Source: Nocardioides sp. Root1257 (GTDB lineage Bacteria > Actinomycetota > Actinomycetes > Propionibacteriales > Nocardioidaceae). Taken from it: a stretch of 64,000 nucleotides of DNA. Below, one piece after another: positions 40,255-49,167 of the stretch. The notes beneath the pieces are model-generated. The model had not been told where the DNA came from and made no database searches. It saw nothing but the letters and a program-made list of their open reading frames with translations. Numbering within the stretch: position 1 is the stretch's first letter; every line of letters starts with the position of its first letter. The position numbers and the translations under genes were made by a program. The DNA is taken from the NCBI RefSeq assembly GCF_001425175.1, contig NZ_LMDV01000009.1, positions 496,355 through 560,354 on the forward strand, given 5' to 3'.

Positions 40255-41763
40255 TCAGTGGTTCTTGGGGAAGGCCAGCTCGAGGCCGCCGGCGGTCGCG
40301 GGGTCGGGCCACCGCGTCGTGACCACCTTGCCCCGGGTGAAGAAGTGCACACCCTCGGTGCCGTGGGCGTGGGTGTCGCCGAAGAGCGAGGCCTTCCAGC
40401 CGCCGAAGGAGTAGTAGGCCATCGGCACCGGGATCGGCACGTTGACGCCGATCATGCCGACCTGGACGTCCTGCTCGAAGGCCCGCGCGGCGCCGCCGTT
40501 GCTGGTGAAGATCGCGGTGCCGTTGCCGTACCTGTTGGCGTTCACCAGGTCGAGCGCCTCCTGGTAGGTGTCCGCGCGGACGACCGACAGCACCGGGCCG
40601 AAGATCTCGTCGGTGTAGACGCTCATCGTCGGGGTGACGTGGTCGAAGAGGGTCGGGCCGAGCCAGAAGCCGTCGGCGGCACCCTGCGCCTCGACGTTCC
40701 GACCGTCGACGACCAGGGTCGCGCCCTCGGCCTCGCCGGCGTCGACGTACGACGCGACCTTGTCGCGGTGCACCTTCGTGACCAGCGGGCCCATGTCAGT
40801 GTCCTGGGCGCCGTCGCCGATCTGGAGCGTGTTCGTGCGCTCGACGATCTTCTGGACGAGGGTGTCGCCGGTGTCGCCGACGGCGACCACGACGCTGATC
40901 GCCATGCAGCGCTCGCCGGCCGAGCCGTAGCCCGCGCTGACCGCGGCGTCCGCGGCCAGGTCGAGGTCGGCGTCGGGCAGCACGACCATGTGGTTCTTGG
41001 CGCCGCCGAGGGCCTGGACCCGCTTGCCGGCGCGGCTGGCGCGCTCGTAGACGTACTCGGCGATGGGGGTCGAGCCGACGAAGCTGATGGAGGCGACGTC
41101 CGGGTGGTCCAGGAGGCCGTCGACGGCGACCTTGTCGCCCTGGAGGACGGTGAAGACGCCGTCGGGCAGGCCGGCCTCGCGCCAGAGCTCCGCCATCCAG
41201 ATCGCGGCGGACGGGTCCTTCTCGCTGGGCTTCAGGACGACGGCGTTGCCGGCGGCGATCGCGATCGGGAAGAACCACATCGGGACCATCGCCGGGAAGT
41301 TGAAGGGGCTGATGATGCCCACGACGCCGAGCGGCTGGCGGATGCTCTTCACGTCGACGCCGGTCGAGACCTGCGGGGAGTTGCCGCCCTTGAGCAGGTG
41401 CGGGATGCCGCACGCGAACTCGACGACCTCCTGGCCCCGGGCGACCTCGCCGAGGGCGTCGGAGTGCACCTTGCCGTGCTCGGCGGTGATGATCGCGGCC
41501 AGCTCCTCCTTGCGGGAGTTGAGCAGCTCGCGGAACCGGAAGACGACCTGCGTGCGCGCGCTGACGGACGTCGCTGCCCAGTCGATCGACGCCTTCTTGG
41601 CGGAGGCGACCGCGGCCTCGATCTCCTCCGGGCCGGCGAAGGCGACCTGCGCGGTCACCTGCCCGGTGGCCGGGTTGGTCACGTCTCCGACCCGGCCCCC
41701 GTGATCGGGGTGGGTGCTGCCGGGGTGGGCCTTGCCGTCGATCCAGTGCGCGATGGTGGTCAT
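40255..41763 (-). CDS. mmsA: CoA-acylating (methyl)malonate-semialdehyde dehydrogenase
   Basis: 502 residues, from MTTIAHWIDGKAHPG at 41763; a longer frame upstream lacks family similarity. The ALDH fold has SISFVGSTPIAEYVYERASR, and the catalytic cysteine is in SAGERCMAISVVVAVGD. GVVGIISPFNFPAMVPMWFF and GVNVPIPVPMAYYSFGGWKA are characteristic of the MMSDH subgroup. It converts malonate or methylmalonate semialdehyde to acetyl- or propionyl-CoA with NAD and CoA. It is the promoter-proximal gene of the four-gene operon with transaminase, amine oxidase and cupin. Confidence 0.95.
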   Translation of the reverse strand: MTTIAHWIDGKAHPGSTHPDHGGRVGDVTNPATGQVTAQVAFAGPEEIEAAVASAKKASIDWAATSVSARTQVVFRFRELLNSRKEELAAIITAEHGKVHSDALGEVARGQEVVEFACGIPHLLKGGNSPQVSTGVDVKSIRQPLGVVGIISPFNFPAMVPMWFFPIAIAAGNAVVLKPSEKDPSAAIWMAELWREAGLPDGVFTVLQGDKVAVDGLLDHPDVASISFVGSTPIAEYVYERASRAGKRVQALGGAKNHMVVLPDADLDLAADAAVSAGYGSAGERCMAISVVVAVGDTGDTLVQKIVERTNTLQIGDGAQDTDMGPLVTKVHRDKVASYVDAGEAEGATLVVDGRNVEAQGAADGFWLGPTLFDHVTPTMSVYTDEIFGPVLSVVRADTYQEALDLVNANRYGNGTAIFTSNGGAARAFEQDVQVGMIGVNVPIPVPMAYYSFGGWKASLFGDTHAHGTEGVHFFTRGKVVTTRWPDPATAGGLELAFPKNH

Positions 41764-41848
41764 GGTCCTCATCGTCGCGCCGGGCCCGCCGGACTGCGAG
41801 GGACATAGCGTCGCCACCTGGCGCGCCCGGGCGACAGACCGTCAGGCG

Positions 41849-43366
41849 TCACTCGCGCAGCAGGGTGCGCACCGCCTTGCGATCCGTCTTGCCGACCGAC
41901 GTCAGCGGTACGGCGTCGACGACAACCACCTCGCGGGGGTACTTGTACTTCGCGAGGCGGGCGCGGGCGAACTCGACCAGCTCCTCGGGGGTCACGGCCG
42001 GGTCGGACACCGACACGACCGCGACGACCTCCTCGCCGCTCTTCTCGTCGGGCCGGCCGACGACCGCGGCGGCGGTGACCATCGGGTGGGCGAGCAGCAC
42101 GTCCTCGACGTCGCGCGGGTAGACGTTGAAGCCGCCGCGGATGATGAGGTCCTTGACCCGGTCGACGACGTAGAGGAACCCGTCCTCGTCGAGGTGGCCG
42201 ACGTCGCCGGTGTGCAGCCAGCCGTCCACGATGGTCGACGCGGTCTGCTCCGGGTCCTGCCAGTAGCCCATCATCACGCCCGGTCCGGCGATGCAGATCT
42301 CGCCGTCCTCGCCGGTGGCGACCGGCTCCCCGAGCGGGTCGAGGATGGCCAGCCGGACGTGCGGTGCCGGCCGGCCGACGCTCCCGGGCCGGTTGGCGTC
42401 GACCGTCGAGGCGGTCGCGATCGCGGTGCTCTCGGTGAGGCCGTAGCCCTCGAGGATCGTCACCCCGAAGGCCCGCTCGACCTTCTCGCGCAGGCTGGGG
42501 AGCAGGGGCGCGCCGCCCGAGCCGAAGGACACCAGCGAGCCCAGGTCGTAGTCGGCGTACGGGAGGTCGAGCAGCATCTGCATCATCGACGGCACGACGG
42601 GGCTGCTCTCCAGCCGGTGCTCCTGCACCAGCTGGAGCCAGCCCTGGGGGTCGAACCAGCGCTGCATCACCGACACGTGCTGCTGGTCGGCGTGCAGCCC
42701 GGCCACCAGCACGTTGAGGCCGAAGGCGTGCGAGAGCGGCAGCGGCAGCAGCGAGCGGGTGGTGCCCATCGTGCGGGCGACGTCGCTCATGCCGCGGCCC
42801 GCGTGCCACAGCCCGTGGTGGCTGAGCATCACGCCCTTGGCCCGGCCGGTGGTGCCGCCGGTGTAGAGCAGCGCCGCCAGGTCGTCGTCGTCGCGGGCCA
42901 CGATCTCGCCCGGCTCGTGCTCCTCGAGCGAGGCGAACGTGATGGCGTCGACCCCCTCCGGCACGTCGCCGGCGACCACGAGCCGGAGGTCGAGTCCCTC
43001 GGCGGAGCCGACGACCATCGGCACCAGCTCGGGGCTGACGATCGCGACCTTCGCGCCGGAGTCCTCCAGGATGTGGCGCAGCTCGGGCGGCGTCTGCAGG
43101 AAGATCACCGGCGTCACGACCGCGCCCGCGCGCCAGATCGCGTGGTAGGCGACGAACACCTCGGAGGTGTTCATCGTCAGGACGATGACCCGGTCGCCGG
43201 GGTCGACTCCGAGCGACGCCAGCCCGGTGGCCATCCGACGGGCGCGGGAGAGGATCTCGCCGGAGGTGTGCCAGGTGCCCTCGAAGAGCAGCTGGTCGTA
43301 GTCGCCGAGTCGCTCGAGCGCCTGCTCCGCGAGCAGGGCCAGGTGGTGCTCGCCGTGCCCACTCAT
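41849..43366 (-). CDS. Acyl-CoA synthetase (AMP-binding ligase)
   Basis: 505 residues from the ATG at 43366. It is an ANL superfamily enzyme: P-loop-like LLYTGGTTGRAKGVMLSHHG, then EGYGLTESTAIATAS, DGWLHTGDVGHLDEDGFLYV and DRVKDLIIRGGFNVYPRDVE, with the C-terminal lysine in TSVGKTDRKAVR. It activates a carboxylic acid to its CoA thioester through an acyl-adenylate. Its start overlaps the acyl-CoA dehydrogenase stop by 4 bases (ATGA), and it ends the P450-ACAD-ACAD-ligase operon. Confidence 0.93.
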   Translation of the reverse strand: MSGHGEHHLALLAEQALERLGDYDQLLFEGTWHTSGEILSRARRMATGLASLGVDPGDRVIVLTMNTSEVFVAYHAIWRAGAVVTPVIFLQTPPELRHILEDSGAKVAIVSPELVPMVVGSAEGLDLRLVVAGDVPEGVDAITFASLEEHEPGEIVARDDDDLAALLYTGGTTGRAKGVMLSHHGLWHAGRGMSDVARTMGTTRSLLPLPLSHAFGLNVLVAGLHADQQHVSVMQRWFDPQGWLQLVQEHRLESSPVVPSMMQMLLDLPYADYDLGSLVSFGSGGAPLLPSLREKVERAFGVTILEGYGLTESTAIATASTVDANRPGSVGRPAPHVRLAILDPLGEPVATGEDGEICIAGPGVMMGYWQDPEQTASTIVDGWLHTGDVGHLDEDGFLYVVDRVKDLIIRGGFNVYPRDVEDVLLAHPMVTAAAVVGRPDEKSGEEVVAVVSVSDPAVTPEELVEFARARLAKYKYPREVVVVDAVPLTSVGKTDRKAVRTLLRE

Positions 43367-44346
43367 GCCGACACCTGCGCGACCGCGAGCCGGGCGACCT
43401 CGTCGTAGGCGTCGACGTCGTCGCCGAGCAGGAAGCGGTCCACCTTGGCCCGTCGCCAGAAGAGGTGGGCGTCGTGCTCCCAGGTGAAGCCGATCCCGCC
43501 GTGCACCTGCACCAGCGTCTCCGCGGCCTGCTCGAGCGTGGTCGCCGAGGCCGCCTTCGCCGCCGCCGCCGCGAGCGGCAGCTCGTCGGGCGCTTGGTCG
43601 GCCGCCCACGCGGCCCACCACACGAGCGAGCGCAGCTGCTCGACCTGCACGTAGACGTCGACCAGGGAGTGCTTCACCGCCTGGTAGGAGCCGATCGCGC
43701 GGCCGAAGGCCAGGCGCTGCTGGGCGTACTCGACCCCGATCTCGAGCGCGCGGCTCGCGGCGCCGAGACCCTCGGCGGCCAGCACGACGCGGCCCACCCG
43801 CTCGGCGTGCTGCCAGCGGGACCGGGCGTCCGCGGCGACGACCTGCAGGTCGTTGGTGTCGAGCTCGACGTTGCCGAGTCCGCGGGTCGGGTCGATCGCG
43901 TCGCGGACCGTGGCCCGACCCGCCGCGAGCACGACGTCGTCGCCGCGCAGGGCGAGGAACCGCTCGGCGCCGGCCGCGTCGAGCGTCGGGCCGCCGTCGA
44001 CGACGGCGAGCGACAACGAGCCGTCCGCGAGGGCGGCGAGGCGGTCGCCGTCGCCCGCGAACAGCACGGCCGCCCGGGCGTAGGTCACCAGCGACGGCCC
44101 GGCGAGCACCCGTCCGGCCTGCTCGGCCACCACGGCGAGGTCGAGCACCGACCCGCCTCCGCCGCCGGCGTCCTCGGGCACGGTGATCGTCGCGAACCCG
44201 CTCTCGACGAGTGCCGCCCGCCCGGGGCGCACGGGTGCGCCGTCGTCCAGCGCCGCCCGGGCGTCGCCGGGTGCGGCGGCGCCGGAGAGGAAGTCGCGGG
44301 CCGCGGCCGCGAGGTCGCGCTGCTCGTCGTCGAGGTCGAAGTTCAT
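43363..44346 (-). CDS. Acyl-CoA dehydrogenase, short subunit
   Basis: 327 residues, shorter than the usual ~380. NFDLDDEQRDLAAAARDFLS is the N-terminal helical domain. The C-terminal FAD domain has RLAFGRAIGSYQAVKHSLVD and QVHGGIGFTWEHDAHLFWRR. The middle beta domain is reduced. This is typical of the beta partner in actinobacterial alpha2-beta2 acyl-CoA dehydrogenases (mycobacterial FadE27/FadE29 type, from memory). It should pair with the 402-residue subunit encoded immediately upstream; the genes overlap by 4 bases. Confidence 0.9.
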   Translation of the reverse strand: MNFDLDDEQRDLAAAARDFLSGAAAPGDARAALDDGAPVRPGRAALVESGFATITVPEDAGGGGGSVLDLAVVAEQAGRVLAGPSLVTYARAAVLFAGDGDRLAALADGSLSLAVVDGGPTLDAAGAERFLALRGDDVVLAAGRATVRDAIDPTRGLGNVELDTNDLQVVAADARSRWQHAERVGRVVLAAEGLGAASRALEIGVEYAQQRLAFGRAIGSYQAVKHSLVDVYVQVEQLRSLVWWAAWAADQAPDELPLAAAAAKAASATTLEQAAETLVQVHGGIGFTWEHDAHLFWRRAKVDRFLLGDDVDAYDEVARLAVAQVSA

Positions 44347-45551
44347 GCCAGGCTCTCCTTGAACGTCACGCCCTTGTCGGCCCGCGGCTCGGCCGGGAGG
44401 CCGAGCACCCGCTCGCCGATGATGTTGCGGAGCACCTCGTTGGTGCCGCCCGCGATGGCCATGCCCGGCAGCACCGCCTGCAGCTCCTGCCAGCCGCTCG
44501 AGCCGTCGGCGGTGGCGGCGTACGCCGCGTCGTCGCCCAGCACGCGTACGGCGAGGTCCGCGAGGTCGCGGGCGACCTGGGTGCCGGAGAGCTTGCCGGC
44601 CGACGCCTCGGGCCCGGGCATCTCGCCCTTGCTGATCTGGGAGAGCAGCCGGTAGCCCGTGTAGCGGTTGGCGAGCGCGCCGACGTACGACCGGCCGAGC
44701 TGCTGGCGGGCCAGGGCCTGCCGCCCCTCGGGCAGGGCGTCCAGGTGCGCGGCGACGTGCTCGATCACGGAGGCGGCGCTGGCGCCGATCTCGGTGCCGC
44801 CGCCGCCGAGGGAGAGCCGCTCGCTCATCAGCGTGGTCAGCGCGACCCGCCAGCCGTCGCCGACGTCGCCGAGTCGCTCGCTGTCCGGCACCACGACGTC
44901 GTCGAAGAAGACCTCGTTGAAGTCGGCGCTGCCGCTCATCTGCCGCAGCGGTCGCACGGTCACGCCCGGCGCCTTCATGTCCACGACGAACATCGTGAGC
45001 CCGCGGTGCTTGGCGACGTCGGGGTCCGTGCGGGTGAGCAGGATGCCGTAGTCGGCGACGTGCGCCAGGGTCGTCCACACCTTCTGCCCGCTGATCCGCC
45101 AGCTGCCGTCCTCGGTGCGCACGGCCTTCGTGCGCAGCGCGGCGAGGTCGCTGCCCGAGGCCGGCTCGCTGAAGAGCTGGCACCACACGTCCTCGGCACG
45201 CAGCAGCCGCTGCAGGTAGCGGGCCCGCTGGTCCTCGCTGCCGTGGTGGATCACGGTCGGTCCGCACATGCCGATGCCGATCAGGTTGATCAGGCCCGGC
45301 ACCCCGGCGCGCGCCATCTCCTGGTCGACGATCGCCTGCTGCATCGGGGTGCCGCCCCGGCCGCCCGCCTCGGTCGGCCAGGTGACGCCGACCAGGCCGC
45401 CGTCGTACAGCAGCGCCTGGCGCCTGCGGGCGACCTGGTCGTCGAGCTCGCGGCGCCCGGTGCGCTCGCCGAGCTCGCTGCGGTGCTCCTGGAGGAACGC
45501 CCGCACCTGGCTGCGCCAGGCGGCCTCGTCCGGGGTGTCGTCGAAGTCCAT
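44343..45551 (-). CDS. Acyl-CoA dehydrogenase, long subunit
   Basis: 402 residues from the ATG at 45551. It has a full ACAD fold: VWCQLFSEPASGSDLAALRT (flavin-binding beta domain), ISGQKVWTTLAHVADYGILL, and C-terminal MAIAGGTNEVLRNIIGERVL. The usual catalytic glutamate of the YEGT motif is replaced by glycine (AGGT). This is the pattern of alpha subunits in heterotetrameric FadE pairs, which use another glutamate. It probably dehydrogenates branched or ring-attached side-chain CoA esters together with the next gene's product. Confidence 0.92.
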   Translation of the reverse strand: MDFDDTPDEAAWRSQVRAFLQEHRSELGERTGRRELDDQVARRRQALLYDGGLVGVTWPTEAGGRGGTPMQQAIVDQEMARAGVPGLINLIGIGMCGPTVIHHGSEDQRARYLQRLLRAEDVWCQLFSEPASGSDLAALRTKAVRTEDGSWRISGQKVWTTLAHVADYGILLTRTDPDVAKHRGLTMFVVDMKAPGVTVRPLRQMSGSADFNEVFFDDVVVPDSERLGDVGDGWRVALTTLMSERLSLGGGGTEIGASAASVIEHVAAHLDALPEGRQALARQQLGRSYVGALANRYTGYRLLSQISKGEMPGPEASAGKLSGTQVARDLADLAVRVLGDDAAYAATADGSSGWQELQAVLPGMAIAGGTNEVLRNIIGERVLGLPAEPRADKGVTFKESLA

Positions 45552-45565
45552 GGGTGCCTCTCGGG

Positions 45566-46906
45566 CTAGTCGCGGACGAGGTCGATCGGCTGCCCGTCCT
45601 TGGGGAAGGGGAGCGAGTGGTTGTCGAGCGGCGCGACGTACGCCGGGTCGACGGTCCAGTGGTAGCCCCGCAGGAGCCGGTGCATGATCGCCTTGATCTC
45701 GGCGCCGGCGAAGTAGAGGCCGATGCACTTGTGGACGCCGCCGCCGAACGGCGACCACGCGAACCGGTGCGACTTGTCCTCGCGGCGCTCGGGGGAGAAG
45801 CGGTCCGGGTCCCACTCGGTGGGGTTGGTCCAGTAGTCCTCGAGCAGGTGCGAGAGCTGGATGCCGACCACGACGTCCTTGTCGGCCGGGATCCGCACGC
45901 CCTGGACGACGGTCTCCTTCACCGTCTTGCGCACGACGACCGGCACGGGCGCGCGCAGCCGCAGCGCCTCCTTCATCACCAGGTCGATCGAGGGCAGCGC
46001 CTCGAGCTCGGCCAGGGTCGGCTCGGGGCCGATCGCGAGCGACTCCCGGCGGCAGCGCTCCTGCCACTCCGGGTGCTGGCCGAGGTACTGCAGGATCGTC
46101 GACGTCGTGATGGTCGAGGTGTCGTGCGCGGCCATCATCAGGAAGATCATGTGGTTGACGACGTCGTCGTCGGTGAACCGCTCGCCGTCGTCGGTCTCGA
46201 TGTGGCAGAGCACCGAGAAGATGTCGTCGGTGCGGGTCGCCCGGCGCGCCGGCAGGTAGCCGCGCAGGAAGTCCTCGAGCACCCGGCGGCCGCGGTAGGC
46301 GCGACCCCAGCGCGTGTGCGGCACGTCGGCGCGGATGATGCCGGCGGCGGCCTGGACGCAGGCGATGAAGGCGCGGTTGACCTGCTCCATCTCCTCGCGG
46401 CTCGTGGACTCCGCGCCGCCCATGAAGATGTCGGCGGCGATGTCGAGCGTCAGCTGCTTCAGCCGCCAGTACGCCTGGAACTCCGGATCGGTGTCCCAGT
46501 CGGCCATCCCCGCCTCGATCGCGGGGTGCATGCGCGCGGCGTACGCCTCCAGCCGGTCGCGGGTGAAGGCCTCCTGCATGATCCGCCGGTGCACGTGGTG
46601 CTCGTCGAAGTCGATGAGCATCAGGCCGCCGCCGAAGAACGGGCCGACCAGGCGCGTCCACGCCGGCTGGTTGGCGAATGCCTTGTCCTTGTTGACGAGC
46701 GCGGCCTCGACGGCGTCCGGCCCGAGCAGCATCACCGCCTCGTTGTTGAGCGCCTTGAACGGCGCGACCGGGCCGTAGGTCTCGTACTGGTGGCGCATCA
46801 TCGCGACCGGGTCGCGCGCGTACTCGAAGATCCGGCCGAGGAGGGGCAGACCCCGGTCCTCGCGGTGCTGTCGAGGGATCTCCAGCAGCGGAGTGGTCAT
46901 GGTCAC
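45566..46906 (-). CDS. Cytochrome P450
   Basis: 446 residues from GTG at 46906 (ATG at 46900 is equally possible). It shows a complete P450 core: I-helix AAHDTSTITTSTILQYLGQH, ExxR in KEALRLRAPVPVV, and heme-cysteine loop SPFGGGVHKCIGLYFAGAEI. There is no membrane anchor, so it is a soluble bacterial type needing ferredoxin. It leads the operon with two acyl-CoA dehydrogenases and a CoA ligase, and terminal hydroxylation of a lipid, terpenoid or sterol side chain would fit. It is divergent from TetR across 51 bases. Confidence 0.93.
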   Translation of the reverse strand: MTMTTPLLEIPRQHREDRGLPLLGRIFEYARDPVAMMRHQYETYGPVAPFKALNNEAVMLLGPDAVEAALVNKDKAFANQPAWTRLVGPFFGGGLMLIDFDEHHVHRRIMQEAFTRDRLEAYAARMHPAIEAGMADWDTDPEFQAYWRLKQLTLDIAADIFMGGAESTSREEMEQVNRAFIACVQAAAGIIRADVPHTRWGRAYRGRRVLEDFLRGYLPARRATRTDDIFSVLCHIETDDGERFTDDDVVNHMIFLMMAAHDTSTITTSTILQYLGQHPEWQERCRRESLAIGPEPTLAELEALPSIDLVMKEALRLRAPVPVVVRKTVKETVVQGVRIPADKDVVVGIQLSHLLEDYWTNPTEWDPDRFSPERREDKSHRFAWSPFGGGVHKCIGLYFAGAEIKAIMHRLLRGYHWTVDPAYVAPLDNHSLPFPKDGQPIDLVRD

Positions 46907-46908
46907 AC

Positions 46909-46931
46909 CCTGAATCAGGCAGGATGCCCTG
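46909..46931. promoter_or_regulatory. Adjacent inverted repeats between P450 and tetR
   Basis: CCTGA-A-TCAGG (46909-46919, perfect) is followed directly by CAGG-ATGC-CCTG (46920-46931). Together they form a compound operator in the 51-base divergent gap. The TetR encoded at 46958 is the obvious candidate binder. Confidence 0.5.
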
Positions 46932-46957
46932 TCAACCTTCTGTGAGACGCTGCTGCC

Positions 46958-47566
46958 ATGGCCGTCCAGTCAGGTGTCTACCGCGGTGTGAGCGCCGAGG
47001 AGCGCGCCGCCGAGCGGCGGACCCGGCTGCTGGAGGCGACGCTCGCGGTGTGGGCCGACCCCGAGGTGAGCACGACGATGACGAACGTCTGCGGCCGGGC
47101 CGGGCTGTCCGAGCGCTACTTCTACGAGAGCTTCGCGAACCTGGACGCCGCCCTGACCGCCGTGCTCGACGAGGTCGCGACCGAGATCGAGACGACCACC
47201 CACCAGGCCGCCGAGGACGCCGGGACGGAGCCGGCCGCCCGCGCGGTCGCCTCGGTCAGCGCGTTCGTGCAGCTGCTGGTCGACGACCCGCGCAAGGGCC
47301 GGGTCGCGATCGTCGAGGCGGCCGCGATGCCGGCGCTGCGGCCACGGCGTACCGAGCTGATGCGGCACTTCGCGCACCGTACGGCGGAGGCGGCGGGCGA
47401 GCTGGACCTCGCGCCGCGCAGCGGCGCCGAGGACGAGCTGGCCGGGCTGCTCTTCATCGGCGGGGTCGCCGAGCTGGTCACCGCCTGGCTCGACGGCGCG
47501 GTCGACGCGACGCCCGACGAGCTGGTCGCGATCGCCGCCCGGAGCTTCCTCGGCCTCTACCACTGA
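46958..47566 (+). CDS. TetR-family regulator
   Basis: 202 residues. The N-terminal helix-turn-helix is ERRTRLLEATLAVWADPEVS, then TMTNVCGRAGLSERYFYESF with ANLDAAL. The C-terminal ligand domain is alanine-rich. It is divergent from the P450-ACAD-ACAD-ligase operon, which it most likely represses until a CoA or steroid-like intermediate binds, in the manner of KstR-type regulators (analogy, not homology shown). Confidence 0.92.
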   Translation: MAVQSGVYRGVSAEERAAERRTRLLEATLAVWADPEVSTTMTNVCGRAGLSERYFYESFANLDAALTAVLDEVATEIETTTHQAAEDAGTEPAARAVASVSAFVQLLVDDPRKGRVAIVEAAAMPALRPRRTELMRHFAHRTAEAAGELDLAPRSGAEDELAGLLFIGGVAELVTAWLDGAVDATPDELVAIAARSFLGLYH

Positions 47567-47624
47567 CGCGACGCATCGTCGGCGTACGCCGTCAGCGGGC
47601 GACGCACCGTCGTACCCTCGTCGC

Positions 47625-49157
47625 ATGGCCGTCACCGTCCGCGAGGCGCTCGCGCTGCCCGTGCTGGCGGCGGGCGACCCGGTGGTGCTCGGCGGCGAGG
47701 CGGGGCTCGACACGCAGCTGCGCTGGGTGCACGTCTCCGAGGTCAGGGACGTCGGGGCCGTGCTGTCCGGCCACGAGCTGGTGCTCACGACCGGCCTGGG
47801 CATGGCCGCCTCCGCCGAGGCGGCCGCCGACTTCGTCGCGCAGCTCGTCGAGGTCGGCGCCGCCGGCCTGGTGGTCGAGCTCAGCGCGGCGTACCCCTCC
47901 GTGCCGGAGTCCGCGCTGCGCCGCGCCCGCGCGGCCGGGCTGCCGGTGGTGGTGCTCAACCGCAAGGTCCGCTTCGTCGAGGTCACCGAGCAGGTGCACC
48001 GCGCGATCGTGGCCGAGCAGTTCGAGGAGGTGCGCTTCGCGGGCGAGGTGCACCAGACCTTCACCGAGCTCGGGCTGGCCCGGGCGCCGATGGAGCGCCT
48101 GGTCGAGGCGGCCGCCGACCTGGCCGGCGACTCGGTCGTGCTCGAGGACCTGTCCCGACGAGTGCTCGTGGCGGCTCCGCGGGGCGAGCCGGTGGACCGG
48201 CTGCTCACCGACTGGGAGCGGCGCTCGCGGCTCACGCCGTTCCCGCACGGGACCGAGGTCGGCGGGCCCGAGGGCTGGCTGACGACTCCCGTCGGGATCC
48301 AGGGCGGGGCCTGGGGCCGGCTGGTCCTGACGGTCCCGCACGACCGCGCCCGCGCCCGGCTGGTGACCGAGCGGGCCGCCCAGGCGCTCGAGCTCGGCCG
48401 GATGATCGAGCGCGACGAGACCTCGATCCAGCTGCGGGTGCACGGCGGCTTCCTGCTCGACCTGCTCGACGGCCGGCTCGGCACCGAGGCCGCCGCGGCG
48501 GCGCGCCTGCGCACGCTCGGCGTGCCCGAATCCGCGGCGTACGTCGGCGCAGTTGCGAGGCTGCGCTCCGAGGCGCCGGTCGAGCGGCTCGTCGCCGCCC
48601 TCACCGGGGTGCCGGGGCTCGTCGGCGTGCTCGACGCGGTCCACGTCGGGCTGCTGGTCCCCGCCGACACCGACCTGGACGCCGCGGCCCGCGCGCTGAC
48701 CGGGATCGAGCCGGACGCCGTCCTGGCCGCCGGGCACCCGGTCGCCGGCGTGCTCGCGGCGGCGACGTCGCTGCGCTCGGCCCGGGTGGTGTCCGACGTC
48801 GCGAGCACGCTGCCGGCGTACGACGGCTGTGTGCGGCAGAGCGACATCCGGCTGCCCGGGCTGCTGATGTCGCTGCGCGAGGACGCGCGGCTCCAGGAGT
48901 TCGCGGAGGCCGAGCTCGGTCGGCTGCTCGAGCACGAGGCGCGGCACGGGTCCGGCCTGGTCGACCTGCTCCGGCAGTTCCTCGCGGTCGGGGGCAACAA
49001 GGCCGAGCTGGCGCGGGCCGCGCACCGCAACCGCACCTCGCTCTACCCGGCCCTGCGCCGGCTCGAGGAGCTGGTCGGCCACCCGCTCGACGACCCGGCG
49101 TCCCGGCTCTCGCTCGGGGTGGCGCTGCTCGCCTACGACCAGGGCCGACGGCTGTGA
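47625..49157 (+). CDS. PucR-family transcriptional regulator
   Basis: 510 residues. The N-terminal PucR sensor is TVREALALPVLAAGDPVVLG, with VSEVRDVGAVLSGHELVLTT and GLGM. The middle is GAF-like, and the C-terminal helix-turn-helix is FLAVGGNKAELARAAHRNRT, then SLYPALRRLEELVG. Family members activate purine, GABA or polyamine catabolism genes. The transaminase/amine-oxidase/mmsA operon 6 kb away is a candidate target, but the nearest divergent neighbours belong to other systems, so this is speculative. Confidence 0.9.
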   Translation: MAVTVREALALPVLAAGDPVVLGGEAGLDTQLRWVHVSEVRDVGAVLSGHELVLTTGLGMAASAEAAADFVAQLVEVGAAGLVVELSAAYPSVPESALRRARAAGLPVVVLNRKVRFVEVTEQVHRAIVAEQFEEVRFAGEVHQTFTELGLARAPMERLVEAAADLAGDSVVLEDLSRRVLVAAPRGEPVDRLLTDWERRSRLTPFPHGTEVGGPEGWLTTPVGIQGGAWGRLVLTVPHDRARARLVTERAAQALELGRMIERDETSIQLRVHGGFLLDLLDGRLGTEAAAAARLRTLGVPESAAYVGAVARLRSEAPVERLVAALTGVPGLVGVLDAVHVGLLVPADTDLDAAARALTGIEPDAVLAAGHPVAGVLAAATSLRSARVVSDVASTLPAYDGCVRQSDIRLPGLLMSLREDARLQEFAEAELGRLLEHEARHGSGLVDLLRQFLAVGGNKAELARAAHRNRTSLYPALRRLEELVGHPLDDPASRLSLGVALLAYDQGRRL

Positions 49158-49167
49158 CGCCCGCGAC

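Noticed and set aside
40241..40264. Direct repeat of CGCTCAGTGGTT between mmsA and the transaminase
   Set aside because: Only two partial copies at the mmsA 3' end; looks like a small local duplication without a clear role.
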